Assembly (NCBI GenBank): GCA_910577505.1
Contig: CAJTLN010000001.1
Coordinates: forward strand, 186,001 to 250,000
Reading direction: 5' to 3'
DNA from: an uncultured Bacilli bacterium
GTDB taxonomy: Bacteria; Bacillota_I; Bacilli_A; RF39; UBA660
Length of the DNA stretch: 64,000 nt
This document shows positions 52,895-62,708 of the stretch, piece after piece. The notes under the pieces are model-generated. The model was not told the DNA's origin and ran no database searches. It saw nothing but the letters and a program-made list of their open reading frames with translations. The translations under genes were made by a program, and so were the position numbers. The stretch's first letter is position 1; every line of letters begins with the position of its first letter.

Positions 52895-53078
52895 CTATAA
52901 ATTAAATGATATTGTTGAAATGAAAAAACCACATGCTTGCCAAACAAATAAATGGCAAATAAGCAGAATTGGTGTAGATATCAAAATTAAATGTTTAAAT
53001 TGTAATCGAGAAATTATGATGGATCGATTAGAATTTGAAAAAAAACTAAAGAAAATATTAGGAGGAAATAATGAATAA
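52884..53078 (+). CDS. yyzM: YyzM-like DUF951 protein
   Basis: A 64-residue protein with DIVEMKKPHACQTNKWQISR and GVDIKIKCLNCNREIMM, the DUF951 pattern with three cysteines and a histidine that could bind zinc. ATG at 52884 has GGAGG upstream and overlaps the channel gene. DUF951 genes lie just before ychF-rpsF-ssb-rpsR in B. subtilis (yyzM); here a transporter gene separates them. Confidence 0.8.
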   Translation: MKNNYKLNDIVEMKKPHACQTNKWQISRIGVDIKIKCLNCNREIMMDRLEFEKKLKKILGGNNE

Positions 53079-54603
53079 GTTTAAAGAACGTATGACTTTA
53101 AACCCAGTTATGACCTTTTTGATTTTAATTTTACTTACAATAATCTTAAGCGGTTTTTTAAACCTCATCGGGTTTGAAGCAACATATAATAAAGTAGATA
53201 TAGCGACAGGAGAATATATAGCCACATCAGAAAGCGTAGAATCATTGCTCAGTCTAAGTGGTCTTAAATATATATTTACTTCAACTGTATCTAATTTTAC
53301 GGCATTCACTCCTTTAAGTATGATAATAATTGTTCTAATAGGTATAGGAATAATGGAAAAAAGTGGCTTTATAAAAACAACTTTTACCATTCTAACAAAA
53401 TATTGTAAAAAATATACTATAACATTTTGGCTAGTTCTAATTAGTATAATTTTTAGCCTAGTGGGAGATATGGGATATGTCGTAATGATACCATTAGCTG
53501 CATTAATGTTTAGTTACGGGCGAAGAAATCCAATATTAGGAATTGTTGCAGTATATGCTGGACTAACATGCGGAAGTGGATTAAGCATATTTCTTACAGC
53601 GATTGATAGCGAAATGCTAAATTATACATTAGCGAATGCTAATAACATAGATGCTAATTACGTTCTAGGAACAACATGCTTTATATTTATAATGACAATA
53701 GCTGTTTTCTTAGTAGCAGCAATAATAACAATAATCACTGAAAGAATAAGTGTAGATAATGTCGCAAAATATGAATTCAAAGAAGAAAAAAAAGAACTTA
53801 GAATAGGAAAAAGGGAATATAGAGGATTAATTTTCTCAATAGCTGCAGGAGCTTTATATTTATTAATATTTATATATAATATAATCCCAGGACTACCATT
53901 CTCAGGAAATTTTCTAGATTATTCACAAGAATTCTATATTGACAAATTATTTAGTTATAATTCATTTTTTAGTAATGGTTTTGTCTTTATAGTAACTATA
54001 TTCTTTGTTATTTTAGGTCTATTTTATGGTATTGGTGCCAAGACTATAAAAAATAATAATGATTTTTGTGAAGACTTAACTCATTCACTAGATGGAACAG
54101 GTCGTACTTTAATTTTGATTTTATTAGGTTCCATCTTAATAAATATATTTAAAAAAAGTAACATTGGAACAGTTTTAACAATATCTTTATCTAACATAAT
54201 AGGAAATATGTCATTAAGCGGTTTAACCTTGATAATAGTCCTATTCTTAGTAAGTGCAATATCGACATGTTTTCAAACTGGTTCAGTAACAAAATGGGCT
54301 ATAATCTCAACAACGGCAGTTCCAGCATTTATGAACAATAGTTTAAGCCCAGAGTTTGCTCAATTAATTGCCAGATTTGGAGAATGTGCTACATTAGGAA
54401 TAACACCATTGTTAGCATATTTTACAATATATTTGGCATATATTGAGAAATATAATCAAGACGAAAATCCAATTAGTTTATTTAGAACATTAAAATATCA
54501 AACAATATATAGCTTAGTAATAGGACTTGTTCTAGTGGCTCTAATTATAGGATGGTATCTAATTGGAATTCCAATTGGTATAAACGGAACAATAACAGCA
54601 TAA
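53071..54603 (+). CDS. AbgT-family transporter
   Basis: A 510-residue protein with about 12 membrane helices. Family motifs include FTAFTPLSMIIIVLIGIGIMEKSGF, SLVGDMGYVVMIPLAALMF, AVYAGLTCGSGLSIFLTAID and the second-half STCFQTGSVTKWAII. AbgT proteins import p-aminobenzoyl-glutamate (E. coli) or export sulfonamides (YdaH). The direction and substrate here are unknown. An AGGAGGAAATA ribosome site overlaps the yyzM end, so it is co-translated, an insertion into the usual yyzM-ychF order. Confidence 0.9.
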   Translation: MNKFKERMTLNPVMTFLILILLTIILSGFLNLIGFEATYNKVDIATGEYIATSESVESLLSLSGLKYIFTSTVSNFTAFTPLSMIIIVLIGIGIMEKSGFIKTTFTILTKYCKKYTITFWLVLISIIFSLVGDMGYVVMIPLAALMFSYGRRNPILGIVAVYAGLTCGSGLSIFLTAIDSEMLNYTLANANNIDANYVLGTTCFIFIMTIAVFLVAAIITIITERISVDNVAKYEFKEEKKELRIGKREYRGLIFSIAAGALYLLIFIYNIIPGLPFSGNFLDYSQEFYIDKLFSYNSFFSNGFVFIVTIFFVILGLFYGIGAKTIKNNNDFCEDLTHSLDGTGRTLILILLGSILINIFKKSNIGTVLTISLSNIIGNMSLSGLTLIIVLFLVSAISTCFQTGSVTKWAIISTTAVPAFMNNSLSPEFAQLIARFGECATLGITPLLAYFTIYLAYIEKYNQDENPISLFRTLKYQTIYSLVIGLVLVALIIGWYLIGIPIGINGTITA

Positions 54604-54632
54604 AACAATTGAACTATCAATTGTTTTTTTAT
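54604..54632 (+). terminator. Terminator of the parA-to-AbgT unit
   Basis: AACAATTGA-ACTA-TCAATTGTT followed by T residues. Confidence 0.9.
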
Positions 54633-54661
54633 ATAATAAGAACTGAATTGAGGTGTTTTAA

Positions 54662-55768
54662 ATGTCATTAAAAGCAGGAATTGTAGGATTGCCAAATGTA
54701 GGTAAATCAACATTATTTAATGCCATAACTAAAAAAAATATATTAGCAGCAAACTACCCATTTGCAACGATAGAACCAAATGTTGGAGTAGTTACTGTTC
54801 CAGATAAAAGATTAGAAAAATTAAATGAAATGTATCAACCAAAAAAACTAGTTCCAACTACGTTTGAATTTACTGATATAGCAGGACTTGTAAAAGGTGC
54901 TTCAAAAGGTGAAGGTTTAGGAAATAAATTTTTATCTCATATTAGAGAAGTTGATGCGATAGTAGAAGTTGTTAGATGCTTTGAAGATGGAAAAATAACA
55001 CATGTTGAAGGAAAAATTGATCCAATAAGAGATATTGAGATAATAAACACTGAGTTGATTTTAGCAGACTTAGAAATTGTAGAAAATAGAATTAGTAAAA
55101 TAGAAAAAAAAGCAGAAACAACAAAAGAAAAAAGCGCAGTACTAGAACTAAACGCTCTACGAAAATCAAAAGATGCTCTTCTTAAAGGCGAAGCATTAAG
55201 AAATGTTGAATATACAGAAGATGAACTTTTATCAATATCAGGATTCAATTTTATAACTTTAAAGAAAATTATTTATGCAGCAAATGTAAACGATGAAGAC
55301 GCAATAGCAGGAAGCAATAAATATACTGATATAGTAACTGAATTTGCTAATAAAGAAGGCTCTAAAGTAATAATAATGTGTGCTAAATTAGAAAGTGAAT
55401 TATCAGGATATGAAGATGAAGAACGTGTATCTTTTATGGAAGATTTAGGATTAAATTCTTCAGGGCTTGATATGTTAATAAAGGCAACATACGATTTATT
55501 AGGGTTAAAAACTTTCTTTACATCTGGTGCAGATGAGTGCCGTGCATGGACATTTAAGAATGGAATGAAAGCCCCTGAATGTGCTGGGATAATTCATACA
55601 GATTTTCAAAAAGGCTTTATCAAAGCTGAAGTAATGTCTTATGATGATTTAGAAAAATATAGTACTGAAAAAGCAGTTCAAGAAGCAGGTCGTCTTCGTT
55701 TGGAAGGAAAAGAATATGTTATGCAAGATGGAGATATTTGCTACTTTAGATTCAATGTATCTAAATAA
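54662..55768 (+). CDS. ychF: Redox-regulated ATPase YchF (OLA1)
   Basis: Obg-related P-loop protein that hydrolyses ATP and binds ribosomes. G1 is GLPNVGKSTLFNAIT; FTDIAGLVKGASKGEGLGNKFLSHIRE is the YchF G3 region, and the C-terminal TGS domain (TFFTSGADECRAWTFKNGMKAPECAGIIH...) ends DGDICYFRFNVSK. 368 residues, standard. It precedes rpsF-ssb-rpsR, as in B. subtilis (yyaF). Confidence 0.97.
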   Translation: MSLKAGIVGLPNVGKSTLFNAITKKNILAANYPFATIEPNVGVVTVPDKRLEKLNEMYQPKKLVPTTFEFTDIAGLVKGASKGEGLGNKFLSHIREVDAIVEVVRCFEDGKITHVEGKIDPIRDIEIINTELILADLEIVENRISKIEKKAETTKEKSAVLELNALRKSKDALLKGEALRNVEYTEDELLSISGFNFITLKKIIYAANVNDEDAIAGSNKYTDIVTEFANKEGSKVIIMCAKLESELSGYEDEERVSFMEDLGLNSSGLDMLIKATYDLLGLKTFFTSGADECRAWTFKNGMKAPECAGIIHTDFQKGFIKAEVMSYDDLEKYSTEKAVQEAGRLRLEGKEYVMQDGDICYFRFNVSK

Positions 55769-55776
55769 GGAAATTT

Positions 55777-56517
55777 ATGGAGTATATAAGAGAATTCTTT
55801 GTTAATGAACATCCTTTTGTTCCTTATAAACCATTTGGCTTTATCCATAGTATATGTATTCTATTAGTAGTAATATGTTTGATTATTATATACTTAAAAC
55901 GAGATAAAATATCAGCCCTATCAGAAAAAACTAAAAGGAAAATATTAAATGCAGTAGCAATTATAATGTTAATAAACATGATTATATATAATATTGCTCC
56001 TCACGTCTTTGGTTATTTTGATTATAAAATACATTTACCTTTTCAGTTATGTTTTATATCAGGATATATTTTTATGTTTGCTATTCTTTTCAAAAAAGAT
56101 AATTTACTTAAATTAACTTTGTTTCTTTCATTTATAGGACCTATTCCAGCTATACTATGGCCAGATATGCCTTCTACGTTTGATGACTTTAATTTTTGGA
56201 AATATTTTATATCTCATCATATATTTATATGTGCATCATTCTTTTCATATTTTGCCCTTAACTATAAGGTAGGATTGAAAGATATAATAAGAGCATTTTT
56301 ATTTGCTAATATGTTAATTTTTATAATGATGCCATTTAATCATATATTTAATATGAATTACATATATTCTAGTGAGATACCAACTAATATAGTAGAAATG
56401 TACCCATTCATTGCAAATTTTCCTCCTTTTTTAGTAATAGAAGTAACAGGTTTAATAATTGCAATCTTTTTATACCAATTAATTAGAAAACGTAATAAAG
56501 AGCTGTCAAATGTCTGA
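55777..56517 (+). CDS. YwaF-like (TIGR02206) integral membrane protein
   Basis: A 246-residue protein with about six to seven membrane helices. The motif HLPFQLCFISGYIFM in helix 3, the GPIPAILWPDMP loop and SHHIFICASFF match the YwaF/TIGR02206 family. Function unknown. It lies 8 bp after ychF and is ended by a clear terminator, so it is an unusual guest between ychF and rpsF. Confidence 0.8.
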   Translation: MEYIREFFVNEHPFVPYKPFGFIHSICILLVVICLIIIYLKRDKISALSEKTKRKILNAVAIIMLINMIIYNIAPHVFGYFDYKIHLPFQLCFISGYIFMFAILFKKDNLLKLTLFLSFIGPIPAILWPDMPSTFDDFNFWKYFISHHIFICASFFSYFALNYKVGLKDIIRAFLFANMLIFIMMPFNHIFNMNYIYSSEIPTNIVEMYPFIANFPPFLVIEVTGLIIAIFLYQLIRKRNKELSNV

Positions 56518-56530
56518 TAGCTCTTTTTCT
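56501..56530 (+). terminator. Terminator of ychF and the YwaF-like gene
   Basis: GAGCTGTCA and TGATAGCTC pair (one wobble) and are followed by five T residues. Confidence 0.85.
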
Positions 56531-56544
56531 TAAGAAAATAAATG

Positions 56545-56573
56545 TTTACTTATTTTTATAAAAGTGCTACAAT
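56545..56573 (+). promoter_or_regulatory. Promoter of rpsF-ssb-rpsR
   Basis: TTTACT (56545-56550) and TACAAT (56568-56573), 17 bp apart. Confidence 0.75.
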
Positions 56574-56579
56574 ACTAGC

Positions 56580-56640
56580 GAGTAAGAAATTTACTCCTTG
56601 CTTTATACTGGATATAAAGCCGAAAAGACCATAAGGAGGT
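56580..56640 (+). promoter_or_regulatory. S6:S18 leader (rpsF leader)
   Basis: CTTTATA-CTGGA-TATAAAG is followed by CCG and, further, AAGG pairs back with CCTT. This matches the S6:S18-binding motif with its CCG bulge, which lets the S6-S18 complex repress its own message. The three cistrons here are rpsF, ssb and rpsR. Confidence 0.7.
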
Positions 56641-56647
56641 GTAAAGA

Positions 56648-56938
56648 ATGAACAAATATGAAATGATGTTTATCGTAAAAGCAACTATGGAAAGTGATCA
56701 AGTTAAAGCAACAGCTGAAAATATGAAAAAAGTTGTTAGTGAATTAGGCGGAAACGTTGTTGAATTCAAAGAACAAGGCGAAAAGAAATTAGCTTATCCA
56801 ATCAAAAAAGAATTAAACGGTTATTACTTCGTAATGCAATTTGAAGCTTCTAAAGAAGCTGAAGCTGAATTAAGACGTAAAGCTGGTTTAGACGAAAACG
56901 TTTTAAGACATTTAATTGTTAAATTAGATGAGGAGTAA
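56648..56938 (+). CDS. rpsF: Ribosomal protein S6
   Basis: 30S protein that pairs with S18. The 96-residue sequence MNKYEMMFIVKATMESDQVKA, KKLAYPIKKELNGYYFVMQFEA and DENVLRHLIVKL is the S6 pattern. AAGGAGGTG is its ribosome site. First gene of the rpsF-ssb-rpsR operon. Confidence 0.97.
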   Translation: MNKYEMMFIVKATMESDQVKATAENMKKVVSELGGNVVEFKEQGEKKLAYPIKKELNGYYFVMQFEASKEAEAELRRKAGLDENVLRHLIVKLDEE

Positions 56939-56946
56939 GATAATTT

Positions 56947-57393
56947 ATGAATAGAGTAGTCTTAGTAGGAAGATTAACAAGAGATCCTGAAATGCGTACA
57001 ACATCTAGTGGAATAAGCCAAACTAGATTTACTTTAGCCGTTAACCGCCGTTCAACAGGCCAAAATGGTGAAAGAGAAGCAGACTTTATTAGTTGTGTTG
57101 CTTGGAGAGGAACAGCTGAAGCAATAGCTAAATATCTAACAAAAGGAAGAGAATTAGCAGTTGAAGGAAGAATCCAAACTGGAAGTTATGACGCACAAGA
57201 TGGAACAAAAAGATATACAACAGATGTAGTTGTAGACAATTTCACTTTTATTGGAAGTGGAAATGGTTCTACAACTCCTACATATCAAAATAATGGTGCA
57301 TCAAACGATATAGCTACAACAGACATTAGCGAAGACCCATTTAAAGATTTCGGTAGTGAAGTAGCTCTTAGTGATGATGACCTACCATTCTAA
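56947..57393 (+). CDS. ssb: Single-stranded DNA-binding protein
   Basis: OB-fold SSB: MNRVVLVGRLTRDPEMRTT, FTLAVNRR, ADFISCVAWRGTAEAIAKYL and KGRELAVEGRIQTGSYDAQDG. After a linker of about 30 residues it ends DDDLPF, the conserved tip that recruits repair proteins. 148 residues. 8 bp after rpsF. Confidence 0.97.
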   Translation: MNRVVLVGRLTRDPEMRTTSSGISQTRFTLAVNRRSTGQNGEREADFISCVAWRGTAEAIAKYLTKGRELAVEGRIQTGSYDAQDGTKRYTTDVVVDNFTFIGSGNGSTTPTYQNNGASNDIATTDISEDPFKDFGSEVALSDDDLPF

Positions 57394-57410
57394 AAAGGAG
57401 GATTTATAAC

Positions 57411-57626
57411 ATGGCTGAATTTTATCGTAAAAAGAAGAAAATATGCCAAATGTGTGCTGGTAAAAGCGTTGACTACAAAGATGTTATGATTGTTTCTAAA
57501 TACATTAATGAAAAAGGAAAAATCATGCCTCGTAGAATGACTGGTGCTTGTGCAAAACATCAAAGACATATAGCTCAACAAATTAAATGGGCTAGATATA
57601 TGGCATTACTTCCATACGTTAAGTAA
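57411..57626 (+). CDS. rpsR: Ribosomal protein S18
   Basis: 71 residues: MAEFYRKKKKICQMCAGKSVD, YINEKGKIMPRRMTGACAKHQR and ARYMALLPYVK. The cysteines CxxC and C-x-x-H make it a zinc-type S18. AAAGGAGG lies 8 bases before the ATG. Last gene of the operon. Confidence 0.97.
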   Translation: MAEFYRKKKKICQMCAGKSVDYKDVMIVSKYINEKGKIMPRRMTGACAKHQRHIAQQIKWARYMALLPYVK

Positions 57627-57631
57627 TAAAC

Positions 57632-57656
57632 TAACACTCTTAAAGAGTGTTTTTTA
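57632..57656 (+). terminator. Terminator of the rpsF operon
   Basis: AACACTCTT-AAAGAGTGTT followed by T residues. Confidence 0.85.
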
Positions 57657-57709
57657 ATGCCCAAATATAGATTTACTTAAAACTATATTTAGCTTAAAAC
57701 CTTTAATCA

Positions 57710-57738
57710 TTTACAATAATATGTTATTATTATATAGA
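57710..57738 (+). promoter_or_regulatory. Promoter of the type VII secretion genes
   Basis: TTTACA (57710-57715) and TATAGA (57733-57738), 17 bp apart, just upstream of essC. Confidence 0.6.
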
Positions 57739-57758
57739 GTAAAGTAGAGGTGGCAAAA

Positions 57759-60700
57759 GTGAAAATTGAACTATATTTAGCCGAAAAACTAGTAGAATTC
57801 TTCTTACCATCGCAAATATCTGGTAGCTATAGTTTCGATTCGAATCCAGATGAAGAATCAAAATTAATAAATATAGAATCTAGAAAAAACGAATGGGTAA
57901 TTTATTCAACATCAGACGTAATGATATTAAATGGAAACCAAACAGTTCAAGAATTACTACTGTTGCCTAATAATTATTATCATCTTCAAAGAGGTGGAAA
58001 AAATTATTTAATATATGTAAACGCAATATGTGAAAAAAAATTAAACACATATGTTTATAACTCAAATAGTAAGATAATAATTGGATCAACTCCAGAGTGC
58101 ACAATAACTTATCCATGTGATTATATTGGTAATATTATTGTTGAAATAAGAAATAATAACGGACAGATAGTAATAAATTGTAATAATCCAAGTTTACTAT
58201 ATAAAAATAATGAAGCAATTAAAAAGAATCAAGAAATTGCCAGAGTAGGAGATAAAATTAATATTCTAAATTTAAAGGTGATAATATTATCTAATATATT
58301 TATTATTAATAATCCAAATGACATAGTGAATATAAATATTTTAAAAGCTCAAATTCAAGAGTTTAAATATGCTCAAGAGGAGTATCAAAATAATGAAATA
58401 AAAGATATTGACTTATACAAAAAAGACGATTATTTTACAAAATCACCTCGAATTAGAAGGATAATAGAAGAAAAAACAATAAAGTTAGATGCACCACCAA
58501 AACAAAAAGAAAGTGAAAAGATGCCACTAATTTTAACAATAGGCCCAATGCTTTCTATGGGTGTGACTTCCTCAATGATGGTATTAAATACTATTATACA
58601 AATCGGAAATGGTCAAACAACAATTTCTCAATCTTGGCTTCAAATTGTATCAGGAGTTTTAATGTTAACAACATCTTTGCTATGGCCATCAATAACTAAA
58701 CTATGGAATAAACATCAGGATAGAAATAATAATAGAAATCTGTATGAAAAATACTTGAATTATCTACAAGAAAAAAGAGTTGAACTGGAAAAAGAAAAAG
58801 TATATCAAAAAGGAGTAATAACAGAAAATTCTTTAACATACTTGGAATGTTTAAAAATCATAAATAGTAATGCTAATAAATTTTGGGATAAAAGACGCGA
58901 TCAAGATGATTTTTTAGAAGCAAGAGTTGGAATTGGAAAAACACCTTTAAAAGTAAATGTTGAATATCCTGAAGAAGGATTCACAATAGACGAAAATGAG
59001 CTTAGAAAAGCTGCTGATTCTATGGTTGAAGCATACAGATATATTGAAGATGTACCCGTAAATTATTCTTTTTATGAAAACTATTTAACGGCAATAATGG
59101 GTAAAGAATCAGCTTGCCAAAGTTTTATTGATAATATACTTGTTCAATTTATGACTTATTATTGTTATGATGAATTGAAAATTGTTATTTTTACAGATAA
59201 GCATAGTGAATCTCACTGGAAATATTTAAAGTATTCAAATTATTCACTTAGTAATGATAAAAGTGTAAGATTTTTTGCATCAACAATAGATGAATCAAAA
59301 GATTTGTGTGATTATTTAAATGTAGAATTAAACTATAGATTATCAATTAGTGAAGAAGTACAAGGATCACTACATAAACCTTATTATTTTATTATTTGTG
59401 AAACTTATAAAGATGTAAAAAAGTTCAACTTCTTTAAGACTCTAATGGAGGCAAATAAAAGTGTTGGATATAGCACAGCAATTGTAGAAAGAAGCTTAAA
59501 TAATTTGCCTAGTAAATGTGTTAACTTTATAAATTTATCAGAAGGACAATCTGGAATATTAAAAAATAGTTATGAACATCAAGAAGTTATAAATTTTAAA
59601 GCAGAGATGGAAAATAATATAAATATGATGGAAGTAACAAGAATCTTATCTAATATTCCGGTAGAGATAGAAGGCACAGCAGCTCAATTACCTAACGCCA
59701 TATCTTTCCTAGAAATGGAAAAAGTAGGTAAAGTAGAACAACTTAATATTCTCAATCGTTGGAATAGTAATGATTCAACAACAAGTTTAAAAGCAGAAAT
59801 AGGTGTTGATGAAGATGGAAATTTAATGTATTTAGACTTACACGAAAAATATCATGGTCCACATGGATTAATAGCGGGTATGACTGGTTCAGGCAAATCT
59901 GAATTTATTATAACTTACATTCTTTCAATGGCTATGAACTACAGTCCTGATGATGTAGCATTCATTTTAATAGATTACAAAGGTGGAGGTTTAGCATTTG
60001 CCTTTGAAAACAAATTAACAGGAGTAATGCTTCCACATCTTGCAGGAACTATTACAAACCTAGATAAAGCAGAAATGTCTAGAACTTTGGTAAGCATAGA
60101 TAGTGAAGTGAAAAGACGTCAAGGAGTATTTAACGAAGCAAGAGATAAATTAGGAGAATCAACTATTGATATATATAAATATCAAAAGTTTTATCATGAA
60201 GGTCGTATAAGTGAACCAATACCACATTTGTTTTTAATAGCAGATGAATTTGCTGAGTTAAAATCACAACAACCTGATTTTATGGATAATTTAATTAGTG
60301 TAGCTCGTATTGGTCGTTCTTTAGGAGTACATCTTATTTTAGCTACCCAAAAACCTAGTGGTGTAGTTAATGATCAAATATGGTCAAACACAAAATTTAG
60401 AGTATGTTTAAAAGTTCAGGATGAATCAGACAGTAAGGAAATGTTAAAAAGACCTGATGCAGCAAGTTTAAAACAAACAGGAAGATATTATCTTCAAGTC
60501 GGATTTGACGAGTTATTTGTTTTAGGTCAATCAGGATGGTGTGGAGCAAAATACTATCCATCAGAAAAGATAGTAAAACAAATAGATAAAAGTATTAATT
60601 TTATAGATAACCTAGGCAATCAAATAAAAAGTATTCAAGCTAGCGGTGGTAAAGCTCAAACAGAGGCCCAAGGTGAACAATTAGCAGCTATTATGAATGA

Positions 60701-62321
60701 AATTATAAATGTTTCATCTCAAACAAATAAAAAAGCACGAAGATTATGGCTTGAAAATATTCCAGAATTAATATTAGTCGATGAGTTAGAACAAAAGTAT
60801 AAAATATTACCAATTCCATATAATGTTGAAGCAGTTATTGGAGAATATGACGCTCCAGAATTACAAGAACAAGGATTAGTAAAATATAACTTTCTTGAAA
60901 ATGGAAATACTATAATATATGGCATGGATGGCGCCGAAAAGGAAAAGTTAATAACAACAATAATCTACTCATCGTCAAAAAATCATACTTCTGAGGAAAT
61001 AAATTATTACATTATTGATTTTGGATCAGAATCATTAAGAAGTATTATGAAACTTCCACATGTAGGAGGAATAGTCTTTGCAGGAGAAGAAGAAAAATAT
61101 AGTAATTTAATAAAATTAATGTTTGAAGAACAAAGAAAAAGAAAAAAAGCTTTTGTAGACTATGGTGGAGAATATAAAAATTATATAAAAAATAGTCAAA
61201 ACAAAATGCCAATAAAAGCAATAATTATTAATAATTATGATTCTTTATATGAAAATGACCCAAACCTTTTAGATGTTTTACCAGAATTAATAAGAGATTC
61301 TGAAAGATATGGAATAGTATTTATTATAACAGCAAATAGTGAACGCTCTATTCATAGCAAGATTAACCAAAACTGTCAAAATGTATATGCTCTTAAATTA
61401 AAAGATAGTTCAGATTATAGTTCTATGTTTACACAAAGAACAAGTCTAATTCCTAGGGATATGTTTGGTCGTGGTCTGTATGAAGATGGAGTTGTACATG
61501 AGTTTCAAACAGCATCTATTACAGAAAGCATAGAGCATCAAAATGAGTTCTTGATTAACTTTGTTAACAATATAAAAACAAAAAATACTACAAATGCAAT
61601 CCAAATACCAGTACTTCCGAAAAACGTTACAATAGATTTTGTAAAAGAAGAAATAAAAAGCTTAAAGGAGTTTCCTGTTGGAATAAGTAAAGACTCATTA
61701 GAAGTGTTGAAATTTGATATAGTAAATAATATTGGAACATTAATATCTTCTAACAAATTGGAAAATATGACACCTTTTGCCCAAAGTCTACTAACAGAAT
61801 TTTCAACTCTTAACATTGGTACCATATTAATAGATCCATTAAGCTTACTTTCTGATTTTAAAGGAAAAGTATCAAATTATTACGATAATAATTATGATGA
61901 CGTATTTGATGTGTTAAACAACTACATAGATAAACAAATAGAAAAACCACAAGAAGACGTCAAAGTAGTTATAGTTATTAATGGAATATATAAAGTAATA
62001 TCTAAATTAAATGAAGGAAGCAAGCTAGAAAATTTATTTAAAAAAATAAAAAAATATGAAAAAATTGGTGTAGTAATTTTAGAAGATGCAACCAAAATAA
62101 AAAATTATATATATGATGATTGGTTTAGCATTTTTAATTTAAATGATGGTCTATGGATTGGTAAAGGAATGTCAGACCAAAGCGTATTCAAATATTCAAA
62201 CTACACTAAAGAAATGACATATGATTATAAAAATGATATGGGATTCTATATTAACGAGGGAACAGCAACATTATGTAAAGTACTGAATTTCTATCCAATA
62301 GAAGGTGAAGAAGATGAATAA
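57759..62321 (+). CDS. essC: Type VII secretion ATPase EssC
   Basis: A 1520-residue motor of the Firmicutes T7SS. It opens with two FHA-like domains (about residues 1-190; GSTPECTITYPCDYIGNIIVEI in the second), two membrane helices (about 252-308), a DUF-like stalk, then three FtsK/SpoIIIE domains. Domain 1 is intact: Walker A GMTGSGKSEFII near residue 706 and Walker B LFLIADEFAEL near 825, with ATQKPSGVV. Domain 2 has a degenerate P-loop (GMDGAEKEKLI) and domain 3 has none visible, as in other EssC. The GTG at 57759 has AGAGGTGG upstream; an in-frame GTG at 57750 is possible. It overlaps the next gene by 8 bp. Confidence 0.94.
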   Translation: MKIELYLAEKLVEFFLPSQISGSYSFDSNPDEESKLINIESRKNEWVIYSTSDVMILNGNQTVQELLLLPNNYYHLQRGGKNYLIYVNAICEKKLNTYVYNSNSKIIIGSTPECTITYPCDYIGNIIVEIRNNNGQIVINCNNPSLLYKNNEAIKKNQEIARVGDKINILNLKVIILSNIFIINNPNDIVNINILKAQIQEFKYAQEEYQNNEIKDIDLYKKDDYFTKSPRIRRIIEEKTIKLDAPPKQKESEKMPLILTIGPMLSMGVTSSMMVLNTIIQIGNGQTTISQSWLQIVSGVLMLTTSLLWPSITKLWNKHQDRNNNRNLYEKYLNYLQEKRVELEKEKVYQKGVITENSLTYLECLKIINSNANKFWDKRRDQDDFLEARVGIGKTPLKVNVEYPEEGFTIDENELRKAADSMVEAYRYIEDVPVNYSFYENYLTAIMGKESACQSFIDNILVQFMTYYCYDELKIVIFTDKHSESHWKYLKYSNYSLSNDKSVRFFASTIDESKDLCDYLNVELNYRLSISEEVQGSLHKPYYFIICETYKDVKKFNFFKTLMEANKSVGYSTAIVERSLNNLPSKCVNFINLSEGQSGILKNSYEHQEVINFKAEMENNINMMEVTRILSNIPVEIEGTAAQLPNAISFLEMEKVGKVEQLNILNRWNSNDSTTSLKAEIGVDEDGNLMYLDLHEKYHGPHGLIAGMTGSGKSEFIITYILSMAMNYSPDDVAFILIDYKGGGLAFAFENKLTGVMLPHLAGTITNLDKAEMSRTLVSIDSEVKRRQGVFNEARDKLGESTIDIYKYQKFYHEGRISEPIPHLFLIADEFAELKSQQPDFMDNLISVARIGRSLGVHLILATQKPSGVVNDQIWSNTKFRVCLKVQDESDSKEMLKRPDAASLKQTGRYYLQVGFDELFVLGQSGWCGAKYYPSEKIVKQIDKSINFIDNLGNQIKSIQASGGKAQTEAQGEQLAAIMNEIINVSSQTNKKARRLWLENIPELILVDELEQKYKILPIPYNVEAVIGEYDAPELQEQGLVKYNFLENGNTIIYGMDGAEKEKLITTIIYSSSKNHTSEEINYYIIDFGSESLRSIMKLPHVGGIVFAGEEEKYSNLIKLMFEEQRKRKKAFVDYGGEYKNYIKNSQNKMPIKAIIINNYDSLYENDPNLLDVLPELIRDSERYGIVFIITANSERSIHSKINQNCQNVYALKLKDSSDYSSMFTQRTSLIPRDMFGRGLYEDGVVHEFQTASITESIEHQNEFLINFVNNIKTKNTTNAIQIPVLPKNVTIDFVKEEIKSLKEFPVGISKDSLEVLKFDIVNNIGTLISSNKLENMTPFAQSLLTEFSTLNIGTILIDPLSLLSDFKGKVSNYYDNNYDDVFDVLNNYIDKQIEKPQEDVKVVIVINGIYKVISKLNEGSKLENLFKKIKKYEKIGVVILEDATKIKNYIYDDWFSIFNLNDGLWIGKGMSDQSVFKYSNYTKEMTYDYKNDMGFYINEGTATLCKVLNFYPIEGEEDE

Positions 62322-62604
62322 TAAAGTATTAATAAATCTTGATGTTCCAGAACTAGATTTATCTTTTGACTTGTTTATTCCAGTAAATGAGTTAGTATGG
62401 AGAATAAGTAAACTAGTTGTGAAATCTGTTTCCGATTTATCAGGAGCAGGATTAAATCCAAACGACTCTTATATATTTATTAATAAGATAAATAATAGAA
62501 TTTATAAAAATAATGAAACAATAATTGATACCGATATAAGAAATGGAACAGAATTAATTTTACTAAAGCAAACTTATGTAAAGTCGACGCAAACAATATT
62601 GTAA
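62314..62604 (+). CDS. esaB: EsaB/YukD-like ubiquitin-fold protein
   Basis: A 96-residue protein (MNNKVLINLDVPELDLSFDLFIPVNELV...). Its size, beta-grasp pattern and position after essC match the YukD/EsaB accessory proteins of the T7SS. The ATG at 62314 has AAGGTG upstream. The ending (DIRNGTELILLKQTYVKS) fits a family in which the last strand is followed by a short tail. Sequence conservation is low, so the call rests partly on context. Confidence 0.75.
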   Translation: MNNKVLINLDVPELDLSFDLFIPVNELVWRISKLVVKSVSDLSGAGLNPNDSYIFINKINNRIYKNNETIIDTDIRNGTELILLKQTYVKSTQTIL

Positions 62605-62708
62605 ACTAAAAATATGTTTGATAGAATAAAATCAGATAAAGTAATATGATTTAGCGTAAGTATTAATTTATCATTATATTAACGTTTAAATTAAGGAGAA
62701 ATGTAAAA

